Assembly (NCBI GenBank): GCA_964356745.1
Contig: CAYHIW010000001.1
Location: forward strand, 17,324 to 81,323
Reading direction: 5' to 3'
Source: CAYHIW01 sp964356745
GTDB taxonomy: Bacteria; Patescibacteriota; Microgenomatia; UBA1406; GWC2-37-13
DNA length: 64,000 nt
In this document: positions 32,999 through 41,244 of the stretch, piece by piece
How the letters are laid out: the number at the start of each line of letters is the position of its first letter
Position numbering within the stretch: the first letter of the stretch is position 1
The notes under the pieces: model-generated
What the model was told of the DNA's origin: nothing
Databases searched by the model: none
The model's input: only the letters and a program-made list of their open reading frames with translations
Position numbers and translations under genes: made by a program

Positions 32999-33746
32999 GA
33001 AGGTCGGGACGTTTGGTGAGGGTTTGTTCAAACGATTGTTTCACTCTCCACTTCTCAATCTCGGCATGATTTCCGGATAGAAGAATTTCTGGAACTTTTT
33101 TCCCCTCAAATTCTTCTGGCCGAGTGTAATGTGGATACTCCAAAAGCCTGACATTTTCAACACCTGCAGCTTGTAGCTTTTCTAGAACTTCATGTTTTCC
33201 AATGACCTCAGTTAAGTAATTAACTGAGTACTCTTGAAATGATTCAATAACCGTCGCTTCATCTTTTTTTAAAACTCCCGGAATAAGTCTGACAACCGAG
33301 TCGACAACTGCCGCAGCGGTAACTTCGCCACCGGTCATGACAAAGTCGCCAAGCGAAACTTCTTCGTCAATCTCGTCCATGATGCGCTCGTCCACTCCCT
33401 CGTAATGCCCGGCAATAATAACGAGATTGTCGAGTTTGGAAAACTCTTGCGCGTTTTCCTGATTAAACTGTTTTCCCTTTGCACTTGTCAGAATTACTCT
33501 TGTAGCTTGTAACATAGAACTTGTAACTTTTTCGATTGCTTTATTGAGAACATCGACTTTGAGTATCATTCCTGCTCCTCCACCATAGGGTTTGTCATCA
33601 ACGGTTTTGTACGAATCATCCGAGAAATCTCGAAGGTTCACGACCTCAACTTCAACCAATTTCTTATCCTGTGCGCGCTTGATAATACTTTCGTCAAAAA
33701 AACCTTTGAGCATATCTGGGAAGAGCGTCACGATAGTGATTTTCAT
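32985..33746 (-). CDS. trmD: tRNA (guanine-37-N1) methyltransferase TrmD
   Basis: 253-aa SPOUT methyltransferase that makes m1G37. [28 protein letters not shown], the knot segment [22 protein letters not shown] and [13 protein letters not shown] are all present. Residues around SSMLQATRV are encoded by a GTTACAA-type repeat (33499-33528) inside the domain. The last codons (DLLDLP) run into the REP-like element. TACAAT ends 6 nt before the ATG; divergent from yidD. Confidence 0.95.
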   Translation of the reverse strand: MKITIVTLFPDMLKGFFDESIIKRAQDKKLVEVEVVNLRDFSDDSYKTVDDKPYGGGAGMILKVDVLNKAIEKVTSSMLQATRVILTSAKGKQFNQENAQEFSKLDNLVIIAGHYEGVDERIMDEIDEEVSLGDFVMTGGEVTAAAVVDSVVRLIPGVLKKDEATVIESFQEYSVNYLTEVIGKHEVLEKLQAAGVENVRLLEYPHYTRPEEFEGKKVPEILLSGNHAEIEKWRVKQSFEQTLTKRPDLLDLP

Positions 33747-33762
33747 GATATTATTGTACTTG

Positions 33763-33963
33763 ATGAAACAACTAATATTAAAGCTTATTCGCCTCTATCA
33801 GACACTTCCACTTCCAAGTTCGTGTCGATTTGCACCAACCTGTTCTGAATACACCTATCAAGCAGTAGAAAAATACGGAGTTTCAAAAGGCGCCGTACTT
33901 GGAATCAAAAGAATTGTTCGCTGTCATCCTTGGAGTAAAGGCGGATTAGATCCTCTACGTTAG
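33763..33963 (+). CDS. yidD: YidD, membrane protein insertion efficiency factor
   Basis: 66-aa YidD-family protein with the invariant [17 protein letters not shown] and the C-terminal [12 protein letters not shown]. It helps YidC-dependent insertion in model bacteria. The frame extends much further upstream across trmD, but homology and the TATTAT box 8 nt before the ATG at 33763 fix the start. It shares a 16-bp divergent promoter region with trmD. The stop TAG overlaps the HIT gene by 4 nt. Confidence 0.93.
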   Translation: MKQLILKLIRLYQTLPLPSSCRFAPTCSEYTYQAVEKYGVSKGAVLGIKRIVRCHPWSKGGLDPLR

Positions 33964-34358
33964 AGTGCTCCTTTTATTTTTGCAGCAATTTCTTCAAATT
34001 CTTCTTTTGTAAATTTGAGTGGCTTATCCCATGAGGGAAGAATAGAACTCTTTTCTATTGTCTGGTATCGCGGAGTTATGTGGATATGAGCATGAGGAAT
34101 CTGACCATGTGTGAAAAACTGTAGCCATTCTGGATTAAACGCTTTTTGCACGGCTTTTAGAAGTTTCTGCGCAACCGTCCAGTACTCTGAGAATTTTTCC
34201 ACTTCATATACCCATACGAAATGCTTTTTGGGAATAACCAAAACATGTCCTTTCTCAACCGGAAATATATCGAGAATGCCTATGAAATCCTCGTCTTCAT
34301 AAACTTTGTATGAAGGCAATTCTCCGGCAATTACTTTACAAAACACACAATTTTCCAT
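33960..34358 (-). CDS. HIT-family nucleotide hydrolase/transferase
   Basis: 132-aa HIT protein acting on nucleoside phosphate bonds. [10 protein letters not shown] at the start has the two Cys of a zinc site, and the histidine triad is HAHIHITP near residue 91. Upstream frame to 34598 is a shadow of the GAPDH gene; TATACT ends 6 nt before the ATG at 34358. Exact substrate (for example Ap4A or AMP-Lys) cannot be told. Confidence 0.92.
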   Translation of the reverse strand: MENCVFCKVIAGELPSYKVYEDEDFIGILDIFPVEKGHVLVIPKKHFVWVYEVEKFSEYWTVAQKLLKAVQKAFNPEWLQFFTHGQIPHAHIHITPRYQTIEKSSILPSWDKPLKFTKEEFEEIAAKIKGAL

Positions 34359-34380
34359 GGCAATAGTATAACATGATAGT

Positions 34381-35394
34381 ATGAAACGTATTCGCGTTGG
34401 TCTCAATGGTTTTGGTCGTATTGGTCGAGCATTCACAAGAATCGCTTTGCTTCGAAATTCATTTGATATTGTCGCGATTAACACACGCAAAACACCAACT
34501 AACTCACTCGCGTATCTCTTGCAATACGACTCTGTATATCGTAAGTTTGGAAAACCCGTAAAAGCTGAGGGAGATATTCTGTCGGTAGGAGATGTCAAAA
34601 TTCAAACAACATTAAGCCCTGATCCTGAGCAAATTCAGTGGGATAAATACCAAGTTGATGTGGTACTCGACGCAACGGGAGCTTTCAAAACAAAACAGGA
34701 TCTGGGAAAACACCTCAAAGGATCGGTCAAAAAAGTTATCGTTACTGTTGATTCATCAGACCAGGAAGTTCCTCATATTGTCATGGGAGTCAACGATGAT
34801 AAGGTTGATTTCTCAACATGCAATATTGTTTCCAACTGTACCTGCACCACCAACTGCAGTGCGATCATGTTTAAAGTACTCGATGATAACTTCAAAGTCT
34901 TGGGTGGATTCTTATCAACCACTCACGCATACACACAAACTCAAAATCTTCTCGATGATTAGGGCAAAACACCCGATAGATCAAGAGCGGCGGCCCTTAA
35001 TATTATCCCCACCACAACCGGTGCTGCACGTGCTATTGTCAAAACACTTCCTCATTTAGTAGGAAAGATTGACGGTATTGCACTTCGCGTACCTGTCCCG
35101 ACAGTCTCAATTTCTGTTGTTTCAGCAATTGTCGAAAAAACACCAACAGTAGACGAAGTAAACAATGCGTTTAAAAATGCTAGCGAGACAACGATGAAAA
35201 ATATTTTAGGGTATGAAAAAGAAGTACTTGTATCATCAGATTATATCGGCTCTCCCTATTCTTGTATTTTTGACGCCAACTATACAAAAATCGCGAATGG
35301 TCATCTCGTAAATATCTTTGGTTGGTACGATAACGAATGGGGATACTCAACCCGACTTGTTGATCTAATAGAAAAAATCTCCGACTCCGTATGA
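34381..35394 (+). pseudogene. gapA: Glyceraldehyde-3-phosphate dehydrogenase interrupted by in-frame TAG
   Basis: NAD-dependent GAPDH of glycolysis, 337 codons plus stop with one TAG at 34960-34962 (codon 194). Before it are RVGLNGFGRIGRAFTR and the catalytic Cys in CTTNC (C155); after it, in the same frame, GKTPDRSRAAALNIIPTTTG, the VPVPTVSISVV strand and WYDNEWGYSTRLVDL. There is no frameshift, and the downstream part shows no decay. The lost residue lies just after LLDD, a position that often holds Gln or Lys, so CAG or AAG to TAG is a likely change. Other genes here use TAG as a true stop. It could be a sequencing or assembly error, a recent mutation, or readthrough. ATGA overlap couples it to pgk. 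Confidence 0.9.
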
Positions 35395-36569
35395 TCAAGT
35401 ACATTGATGAGGTTGAGATTAAAAACAAACGCGTTTTGCTTCGAGTGGACTTTAATGTTGCCCTTACCAATCATTCTCATATTGCCGATGACTTTCGCAT
35501 TCGTCAATCAATCCCAACAATAGTGCGTCTTAGTAATAATGGAAATATCGTTATATTAATCGCTCATCTTGGAGATCCTAAAGGTAGCGATAGAAATTTT
35601 TCTTTTCAGAATGTCAAAGAACGACTACAAACATTAATCCCAGAAAAAACAATTCATTTCATCAAAGATTTTCGATCTATTGAGGGAAAAAAAACGCTTG
35701 AGTCTTTAATGGCCGGCGACATTGTACTTCTTGAGAATATTCGTTTTTATCCCGAAGAAAAAAATAACGACAAAGCATTCTCTCAGGAACTTTCATCACA
35801 AGCTGATTTATTTGTCAATGATGCGTTTGGAGTATCACATCGAAATCATGCTTCAATTGTTGGCATACCTCAGCTTTTGCCATCATGCGGCGGACTCCTT
35901 TTGAAAAAAGAGGTCGAGTCAATTTCCAAAGCAATTAACAATCCTCAAAAACCATACGTTGCACTTATTGGAGGAGCAAAGATTTCAACAAAATTACATC
36001 TACTCGATCGTCTCCTCGGACTTGCAGATACGCTTATTGTCGGAGGGGGTATCGCAAACACGCTTCTTGCAGCTCAAGGGCATCATATCGGTCGAAGTCT
36101 TGAAGAACCTCAAGAACACGAGCACGGTAAAAAACTTATTGAGTTAGCCAAACAGAAAAATACCGAATTAATTCTTCCGTTAGACGTAGTTGTTGCAGAA
36201 CAAAAGGATACGGATCAAGTGATGGTTAAGAATATAAACGAGGTTCAAGAACGGGAATTTATTCTTGATATTGGACCTCAAACAGATGCTCATTACGCAC
36301 TGTATATTGCTACGGCAAAAACAATAATCTGGAGTGGTCCTTTTGGATACATTGAAAACCCTTTATGTCGTCGGGGAACTGATTTTATTTACTATTCTAT
36401 TGCAGAAAATCAACAGGCAATATCAATTGTCGGTGGAGGCGAAACATTATCTGCCATTTCCAAGAAAGAACATTTGGAAAAAATCACCCATATCTCAACC
36501 GGTGGAAGCGCTATGCTTGAGTTCATCGAAAAAGGAAGTTTACCTGGACTTGATGCTCTATCTCACTAA
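35391..36569 (+). CDS. pgk: Phosphoglycerate kinase
   Basis: 392-aa glycolytic kinase making ATP from 1,3-bisphosphoglycerate. LLRVDFNVAL, IAHLGDPKGSD, NDAFGVSHRNHAS, ALIGGAKISTK, SGPFGYIENP and IVGGGETLSAI, then STGGSAMLEF, cover substrate and nucleotide sites. It starts within the gapA stop (ATGA), so its translation probably relies on ribosomes reaching the end of gapA; the amber codon there could lower PGK output unless an internal promoter exists. Confidence 0.96.
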   Translation: MIKYIDEVEIKNKRVLLRVDFNVALTNHSHIADDFRIRQSIPTIVRLSNNGNIVILIAHLGDPKGSDRNFSFQNVKERLQTLIPEKTIHFIKDFRSIEGKKTLESLMAGDIVLLENIRFYPEEKNNDKAFSQELSSQADLFVNDAFGVSHRNHASIVGIPQLLPSCGGLLLKKEVESISKAINNPQKPYVALIGGAKISTKLHLLDRLLGLADTLIVGGGIANTLLAAQGHHIGRSLEEPQEHEHGKKLIELAKQKNTELILPLDVVVAEQKDTDQVMVKNINEVQEREFILDIGPQTDAHYALYIATAKTIIWSGPFGYIENPLCRRGTDFIYYSIAENQQAISIVGGGETLSAISKKEHLEKITHISTGGSAMLEFIEKGSLPGLDALSH

Positions 36570-36956
36570 CTCGACCACACGATCAACTGGCTTAGGAGAT
36601 TGCACTATTTTTGGATTTTTGGTTTCATCAATTGAAGGAAGTCGACTCTTACCAACAACATTATTTCCATCCATCCAGTAAACATCAAGATTTAAATGAG
36701 TGTTGTAATTCCAAAATGTCCTTGGTTGTTTAGTTGGAAATATAAATATCATCCCGTCTGCGTTCTCTAGTCTCTCGCGATTCATTAAGCCCACCCGCCA
36801 CTCTTCGGAAGTTGTTGCGGTAAGAAGCTTGTACGCCTTACCCTCAATCTGCATTGTCATTTCTCGTGGTAACTCGACGTTTCGAAAGTAGAAAATATGT
36901 ACGATAACTGCAATACACCCGCCTAAGAAAAGGATAAAAAATATTTTATTACTCAT
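36558..36956 (-). CDS. DUF192 membrane-anchored protein
   Basis: 132-aa protein with an N-terminal membrane helix and a DUF192 domain: TSEEWRVGLMNRERLENADGMIFIFP, then TFWNYNTHLNLDVYWMDG. DUF192 proteins are small beta-barrel proteins outside the membrane with unproven function. ATGA overlap with the aldolase gene upstream makes a two-gene operon. Convergent 12-nt overlap with pgk. Confidence 0.85.
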   Translation of the reverse strand: MSNKIFFILFLGGCIAVIVHIFYFRNVELPREMTMQIEGKAYKLLTATTSEEWRVGLMNRERLENADGMIFIFPTKQPRTFWNYNTHLNLDVYWMDGNNVVGKSRLPSIDETKNPKIVQSPKPVDRVVELVR

Positions 36957-37765
36957 GCCTTCAGAACAATACTTGATAGTTCTCGAAATCTACGCGGCAA
37001 CTCTTCCCTTATAAACTGATTTCGTACGCTATCTATCTTGGTCATTGCCTCAGCCCATAAAGCGCGTCCTGCCAAAAACCCACTAGCTCCGTGCTCCGTT
37101 GCAGTCTGTAATTGTTTTTTAAACTCTTCATACCCTATTCCTTTTGTTAAAAGAATCCATGGAGTTTTTTGTAATAATTGAGTAATTGCGTCACACGAAT
37201 GAGTATCGCCAGGAAATTCTAATTTAAAAACATCCGGGACGATTTTTGCCTCAAGAAATGCTGAAATCGAACGAGTGATCATTTCGGATTTTACGCCTTC
37301 CCCATATGTTACAAATTCAAGAAAGAACGGAAGATTATATTTTTTGCAGTGGGCAAAAACATATTCGCCCGTATCTATTTGACTCTTAAATGACTGATGT
37401 GTTGGATTAATCTGCAAAACTAATTTCACTCCACTTGCTCCAAGATTTTTAAGATACTCTACTTCGTATTCCAACTCTGTTGTTCTTCCGGTCGCGTCTT
37501 CCAAGTATCCTGATTTCTCAATACACAAGAGGAATAGCTTCTCGTGATGATCGCTATTTTGGTAAGCAGAAAATCCATATTGAGGATCGATAAGAAGACC
37601 CGTCATGTCGTTATAAACACTTTGAATGAGTTGTTGTTTTAGACTAACGATTGTGCTGTCCGTATAATTTATTTTGTTTTTCTTAAGGGTTTCGACAAAA
37701 CTACCTCTATGATCAAGTGCGAGCATGAGAAATTTCCCATCTTTCTGAAATGCCTGAAGATTCAT
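36953..37765 (-). CDS. LacD/DhnA-type class I aldolase
   Basis: 270-aa TIM-barrel aldolase related to tagatose-1,6-bisphosphate aldolase. FLMLALDHRGSFVETL opens the barrel; GLLIDPQYG, the likely Schiff-base Lys in DVFKLEFPGD, and GASGFLAGRALWAEA at the phosphate site follow. Placed next to gapA-pgk and with no other aldolase in view, it probably serves as the fructose-bisphosphate aldolase. TACAAT ends 7 nt before ATG 37765; the ATG 6 nt upstream is too close to the box. Confidence 0.75.
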   Translation of the reverse strand: MNLQAFQKDGKFLMLALDHRGSFVETLKKNKINYTDSTIVSLKQQLIQSVYNDMTGLLIDPQYGFSAYQNSDHHEKLFLLCIEKSGYLEDATGRTTELEYEVEYLKNLGASGVKLVLQINPTHQSFKSQIDTGEYVFAHCKKYNLPFFLEFVTYGEGVKSEMITRSISAFLEAKIVPDVFKLEFPGDTHSCDAITQLLQKTPWILLTKGIGYEEFKKQLQTATEHGASGFLAGRALWAEAMTKIDSVRNQFIREELPRRFRELSSIVLKA

Positions 37766-37790
37766 GTACATTATTGTACAGGAGAATATG

Positions 37791-37864
37791 TCGGGGTGGT
37801 GGGACTCGAACCCACGACCTCACGGTCCCAAACCGTGCATTCTAGCCAACTGAACTACACCCCG
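37791..37864 (-). tRNA. tRNA-Pro(UGG), CCA not encoded
   Basis: Cloverleaf on the minus strand: acceptor CGGGGTG pairs with CACCCCG, anticodon arm CACGG-TTTGGGA-CCGTG gives anticodon TGG, T loop TTCGAAC. Discriminator A. The bases after it read CAT, not CCA, so a CCA-adding enzyme is needed. TATAAT lies about 13 nt upstream. Confidence 0.95.
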
Positions 37865-37924
37865 TTATCGTGGCTATATTATACCTCATTTAACGACCTT
37901 GTTAGAATTTAATACAATAAGTAT

Positions 37925-38491
37925 ATGAAACTAACCAAGAAACAGAAAAAACTCGTACTACTTTTACTGATTTTCTGTGTCATCTCGATTTACAACTTAG
38001 CTATTCAAAAACCCACTCCAACTTCCACCACTCAACCTACTCAATCACCACTTTTGTACGATCGAGCAAAAGTGGTGAGAGTGATCGATGGAGATACAAT
38101 TGAGATTGAAAATGGGGTTAAGGTTCGTTATATCGGAATCGATACACCCGAACTTCATCATCCAAAAAAATCAGTCCAGTGCTTTGGGAAAGAAGCTTTT
38201 GAAGAAAACAAAAAACTTGTTGAAGGGAAAGAGATACGACTTGAGAAAGACGTTTCAGAAACTGATAAATATAAAAGATTATTACGATATATTTACGTTG
38301 ATCCGCCAGCTGGTGGAGAATCGTCCCCTAGTGGAATACTCCTTAACGATTATTTGGTTCGTCAAGGATTTGCTCACTCCTCAACCTTTCCGCCTGATGT
38401 AAAATATCAAGAACAATTTGTCGAAGCAGAGAAGGAAGCCCGCGCACAAAAACGTGGCCTTTGGAAGTCCTGTGCTATACTTCTTCCATGA
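37925..38491 (+). CDS. Thermonuclease (SNase) family protein, membrane anchored
   Basis: 188-aa nuclease with an N-terminal anchor (LVLLLLIFCVISIYNLA) and a staphylococcal-nuclease domain facing out. VIDGDTIEI, catalytic Arg/Glu in VRYIGIDTPE (R68, E76) and a second Arg in DKYKRLLRY match the active site. It may degrade environmental DNA for nucleotide salvage, useful for an organism lacking nucleotide synthesis. A palindromic insert adds PPAGGESSPSG between two strands. TACAAT ends 6 nt before the ATG. Confidence 0.92.
   Translation: MKLTKKQKKLVLLLLIFCVISIYNLAIQKPTPTSTTQPTQSPLLYDRAKVVRVIDGDTIEIENGVKVRYIGIDTPELHHPKKSVQCFGKEAFEENKKLVEGKEIRLEKDVSETDKYKRLLRYIYVDPPAGGESSPSGILLNDYLVRQGFAHSSTFPPDVKYQEQFVEAEKEARAQKRGLWKSCAILLP
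38303..38316. repeat. In-frame palindrome in the SNase gene
   Basis: CCGCCAGCTGGTGG is a near-perfect palindrome; on the minus strand it reads CCACCAGCTGGCGGAT, close to the CCTCACCAGCAGGCGGGT of the element at 1238-1255. It codes for PPAGG in a loop where family members have only two or three residues. Confidence 0.5.
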
Positions 38492-38799
38492 AGGCGTGTG
38501 TTCTTATGTTGACTTGTGCGAATAATACAGAGGCTGATGTAATTGCTGAAAAACTTCTTAATTCAAAACTTATTATCTGTGCGAAAAAAGTAGCGGTCTC
38601 GTCCCAATTTTATTGGAAAGGCTCACAAGAACACTCTGAAGAAATCTTAATGATTATGGATTCTGCAGAAGAATTATTTGATAAAGTTGAGCAAGAAATA
38701 CGAAATCATCACAGTTACGAAACCTTTAATCTTGTAGCACTTCCTGTAACGAAAACGTCAAAAGGAGTCTCCGACTGGATGACTGAAGGATTAAAGTGA
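38488..38799 (+). CDS. cutA: CutA-like divalent cation tolerance protein
   Basis: 103-aa CutA1 family trimer-forming protein. The pattern LLNSKLIICAKKVAVSSQFYW then EEILMIMDSAEELFDKVEQEI and HSYETFNLVALPV is the family signature. Role in metal tolerance is debated. TATACT lies 6 nt before the ATG inside the SNase gene, and the start overlaps the SNase stop as ATGA. Confidence 0.9.
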   Translation: MKACVLMLTCANNTEADVIAEKLLNSKLIICAKKVAVSSQFYWKGSQEHSEEILMIMDSAEELFDKVEQEIRNHHSYETFNLVALPVTKTSKGVSDWMTEGLK

Positions 38800-41190
38800 T
38801 TATTTAGCCTTGTGTCCTCCGAACTGATTGCGAAGCGCGTTAATTACTTTTCCCTGAAAACTTGGTTTTTTTTGGCTAATGGTCCTTGCTTCAATAGCAT
38901 CTTCAATCACTCTGACCGGGATTTTACTAGCTTTAGCAACGTCAACCGTCCAATCCGCCTCACCTTTAACGCGTGCACCAGCTCCTCCACCACCAGAACC
39001 TGAAGTCCCTGATAATTCTTTCAATTCATTTCCGTATTCTTCAAATGCTTGCTCTAACCAATTAGTTAGTCGCGACTCAACGACACTTCCTTGATTATAA
39101 ATTCTCGAAACTTGAGAGAGGTCTAAATTAAACTGGGATTGTTTTAGTATGTCAAATCCTTCAGCGATAGACTGCATCATTCCGTACTCAATCCCGTTAT
39201 GCACCATCTTGACAAAGTGTCCTGCGCCGATGCCTTCAAAAAATTCAACTGCCGCAGGTCCTGCAAGATCGTGCAGTAAGGGTAAGGTGTATTCGTAATG
39301 TTTTTTATCGCCTCCGACCATGAGACACCCTCCATTACGCGCACCCCCTGGACCACCAGAAAATCCAACATCAAAAAAAATAATTCCTTTTTTAGCAAGT
39401 TGCTTATGCCGACGAACGGTATCTTTGTAAAACGCGTTTGCAGCATCGATAACAATATCTCCTTTTTGCAAAAGAGACTCTAATTGATTCAAAATATCAT
39501 CGGTTGCCTGTCCTGCGGGCAACATCAACCAAATAACACGAGGAGCGACTAATTTACCAACTAGTTCTTTTAGGGAAAATGCTCCTGTGAGCTTTTCATT
39601 TTCAAGTTCTTTGGTTACAGAATCTGTACGATTCCAACCCACCACTTTCCATCCTTTTTCCAACAAACTTCGACTTACATTTGCACCCATCTTACCCAAG
39701 CCCACAACTCCAACCTCTTTATGCATTCGCGAGGATTTTGAAATTTGGATTTTGAAATTTGAACTTTGTTTTAAAATATCGTCACTATCTGGTTCGTACT
39801 TCAACAACTCTGTTTCATTGCGATCCCAAGCGTGAACAATGGGATCAATATATCGCCACATTGCCTTGACTTCGTCTGTTGATAAAAATAACAATTGGCT
39901 TCCCTCGATACAATCGAGAAGCAACTTCTCATATTCTTCAACGTACTGTACTCGCTCCGATCGTTTTCTATAAACAAACTCTAATTTTCTCTGCTCAATC
40001 TGCATCTCGAGCCCGGGTTTTTTGGATAGGAACTGTATTTCAATTCCCTCTTCGGGCTCAAGTGAAAACGTAATTTTATCTTGCAAATGAGGGCCCCCAA
40101 CTGGGCATAAACAAGGAGTTGCGTGTTTGAATGTAACAATAATATCTTTAATCTGGTCTTCCATACGCTTACCGCTCTCCATGGTGATCGGGACACCTCT
40201 CCATCGTGACGAGTTAAGAAACCCGCGTATTTTAAAATATGTTTCTGTTTTGGAATTCTTCTTGACATCTTTAATGTCTGTAAAACCTTCATGCTGTGCT
40301 CTTATGGTTTGTGAAATAATTTCATCTTTGGTTGGTGGAATCAAAGTCTGAAGTATCGCAGCTCTTTTCGTTCGTACTGAATCGGCGGTAAAATCTTGCG
40401 GGTGCTCCATCGTAACAAACGCAAGCATCTGAAGAAGGTGATTTTGTCCCACGTCACGCAACGCTCCTAAACCATCATAAAATATTCCCCGTTTTTCAAC
40501 ACCGATTTTTTCCCAAAGCCGAATGTCAATCTTTTCGATATATTTTGCGTTCCAGTTTTCTTCAAGAATATTATTAGAAAATCTAAAACTTAAAATGTTT
40601 TGCAACATTTCTTTAGCGAGATAATGATCAATACGATAAATCTGCTCTTCTCTAAACAGTTTCGCTAGTAGCAAATCTAGTTTCTCTGCGGTTTTTGCAT
40701 CTTTACCAAATGGTTTTTCTACCAAAACTCTCGTCCAACCTTCATCCGGTCCACAAGGAATAGTGAGACCTGAATCATGAAGATTGCGAAAGATGGTTTC
40801 GTAGTACTGAGGAGGAACTGCGGTATAAAACAGTTTATTTGAACACACTCTCCATTCACCGTCGATCTTACCCAGGTCTGTGGCAAGCTTATTATAGTCA
40901 GTAATACTGTCAAAGTGTCCTTGGTGATAGTAAAAATAATTGAGAAATTCTTCGGTAAGTTTTTTTTGAATTTTAAACGTGTCATTCGTTTCAAGAATCT
41001 GAGTAACGTGTTTTTGAAATGCTTCACGAGTTAAGTCGCGCCTCGCAAAACCAACGACACGAAACATCTTGGGCAACTTACCTTTAAGAAAGAGATTGTA
41101 AAGAGCAGGTGTGATTTTTTTTGTCATCAGGTCGCCTGTTGCTCCAAAAATCACCAAAACCGTAGGAATATTCTTTTTTACTTCATTCAT
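38800..41190 (-). CDS. zwf-gnd: Glucose-6-phosphate dehydrogenase / 6-phosphogluconate dehydrogenase fusion
   Basis: 796-aa bifunctional enzyme of the oxidative pentose phosphate pathway, making NADPH at both steps. Residues 1-475 are G6PDH: IFGATGDLMTKKI (NADP site), EKPFG, and the active site RIDHYLAKE (186-194). Residues 489-796 are a short-type 6PGDH: GVVGLGKMGANVS, then SGGPGGARNG and the Lys/Asn in VKMVHNGIEYGMM. The seam (about 476-488, SSNFKIQISKSSR) is encoded by an AT-rich repeat, and the 6PGDH part still begins with a Met (ATG at 39726). No lactonase is nearby; lactone hydrolysis may be spontaneous. A TACAAT lies 11 nt upstream. Confidence 0.93.
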   Translation of the reverse strand: MNEVKKNIPTVLVIFGATGDLMTKKITPALYNLFLKGKLPKMFRVVGFARRDLTREAFQKHVTQILETNDTFKIQKKLTEEFLNYFYYHQGHFDSITDYNKLATDLGKIDGEWRVCSNKLFYTAVPPQYYETIFRNLHDSGLTIPCGPDEGWTRVLVEKPFGKDAKTAEKLDLLLAKLFREEQIYRIDHYLAKEMLQNILSFRFSNNILEENWNAKYIEKIDIRLWEKIGVEKRGIFYDGLGALRDVGQNHLLQMLAFVTMEHPQDFTADSVRTKRAAILQTLIPPTKDEIISQTIRAQHEGFTDIKDVKKNSKTETYFKIRGFLNSSRWRGVPITMESGKRMEDQIKDIIVTFKHATPCLCPVGGPHLQDKITFSLEPEEGIEIQFLSKKPGLEMQIEQRKLEFVYRKRSERVQYVEEYEKLLLDCIEGSQLLFLSTDEVKAMWRYIDPIVHAWDRNETELLKYEPDSDDILKQSSNFKIQISKSSRMHKEVGVVGLGKMGANVSRSLLEKGWKVVGWNRTDSVTKELENEKLTGAFSLKELVGKLVAPRVIWLMLPAGQATDDILNQLESLLQKGDIVIDAANAFYKDTVRRHKQLAKKGIIFFDVGFSGGPGGARNGGCLMVGGDKKHYEYTLPLLHDLAGPAAVEFFEGIGAGHFVKMVHNGIEYGMMQSIAEGFDILKQSQFNLDLSQVSRIYNQGSVVESRLTNWLEQAFEEYGNELKELSGTSGSGGGGAGARVKGEADWTVDVAKASKIPVRVIEDAIEARTISQKKPSFQGKVINALRNQFGGHKAK
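39733..39770. repeat. AT-rich repeat at the Zwf-Gnd seam
   Basis: Plus strand GGATTTTGAAATTTGGATTT is repeated with small changes (TTTGAAATTTG again after it) and shares 17 nt exactly with the repeat before sodA. It encodes the linker between the two enzyme domains. Confidence 0.6.
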
Positions 41191-41208
41191 ACCAGCATAT
41201 TATTGTAC

Positions 41209-41244
41209 ACTACTCCTCTTGACAGGAGGGAAAAAAGGAGTAGT
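41209..41244 (+). promoter_or_regulatory. 9-bp hairpin over the start region, with TTGACA-16-TAGTAT
   Basis: ACTACTCCT (41209-41217) is perfectly complementary to AGGAGTAGT (41236-41244), which touches the ATG at 41245 and contains GGAG. If the mRNA begins upstream, the hairpin would hide the ribosome site. A second reading: TTGACA (41219-41224), 16 bp, TAGTAT (41241-41246) would start mRNA near 41253 and use the ATG at 41263, avoiding the hairpin. Confidence 0.5.

Noticed and set aside
32936..33031. N-terminal extension of the cupredoxin ([11 protein letters not shown] region)
   Set aside because: It is translation of the REP-like element and of trmD in another frame; the signal peptide and promoter fix the start at 32935.
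34381..35394. Recoded UAG or an alternative genetic code
   Set aside because: TAG ends many well-defined genes here (yidD, flavodoxin, MsrA, DUF4012, S9 hydrolase) and TGA also ends genes such as era and the kinase. The gapA TAG is a single local event.
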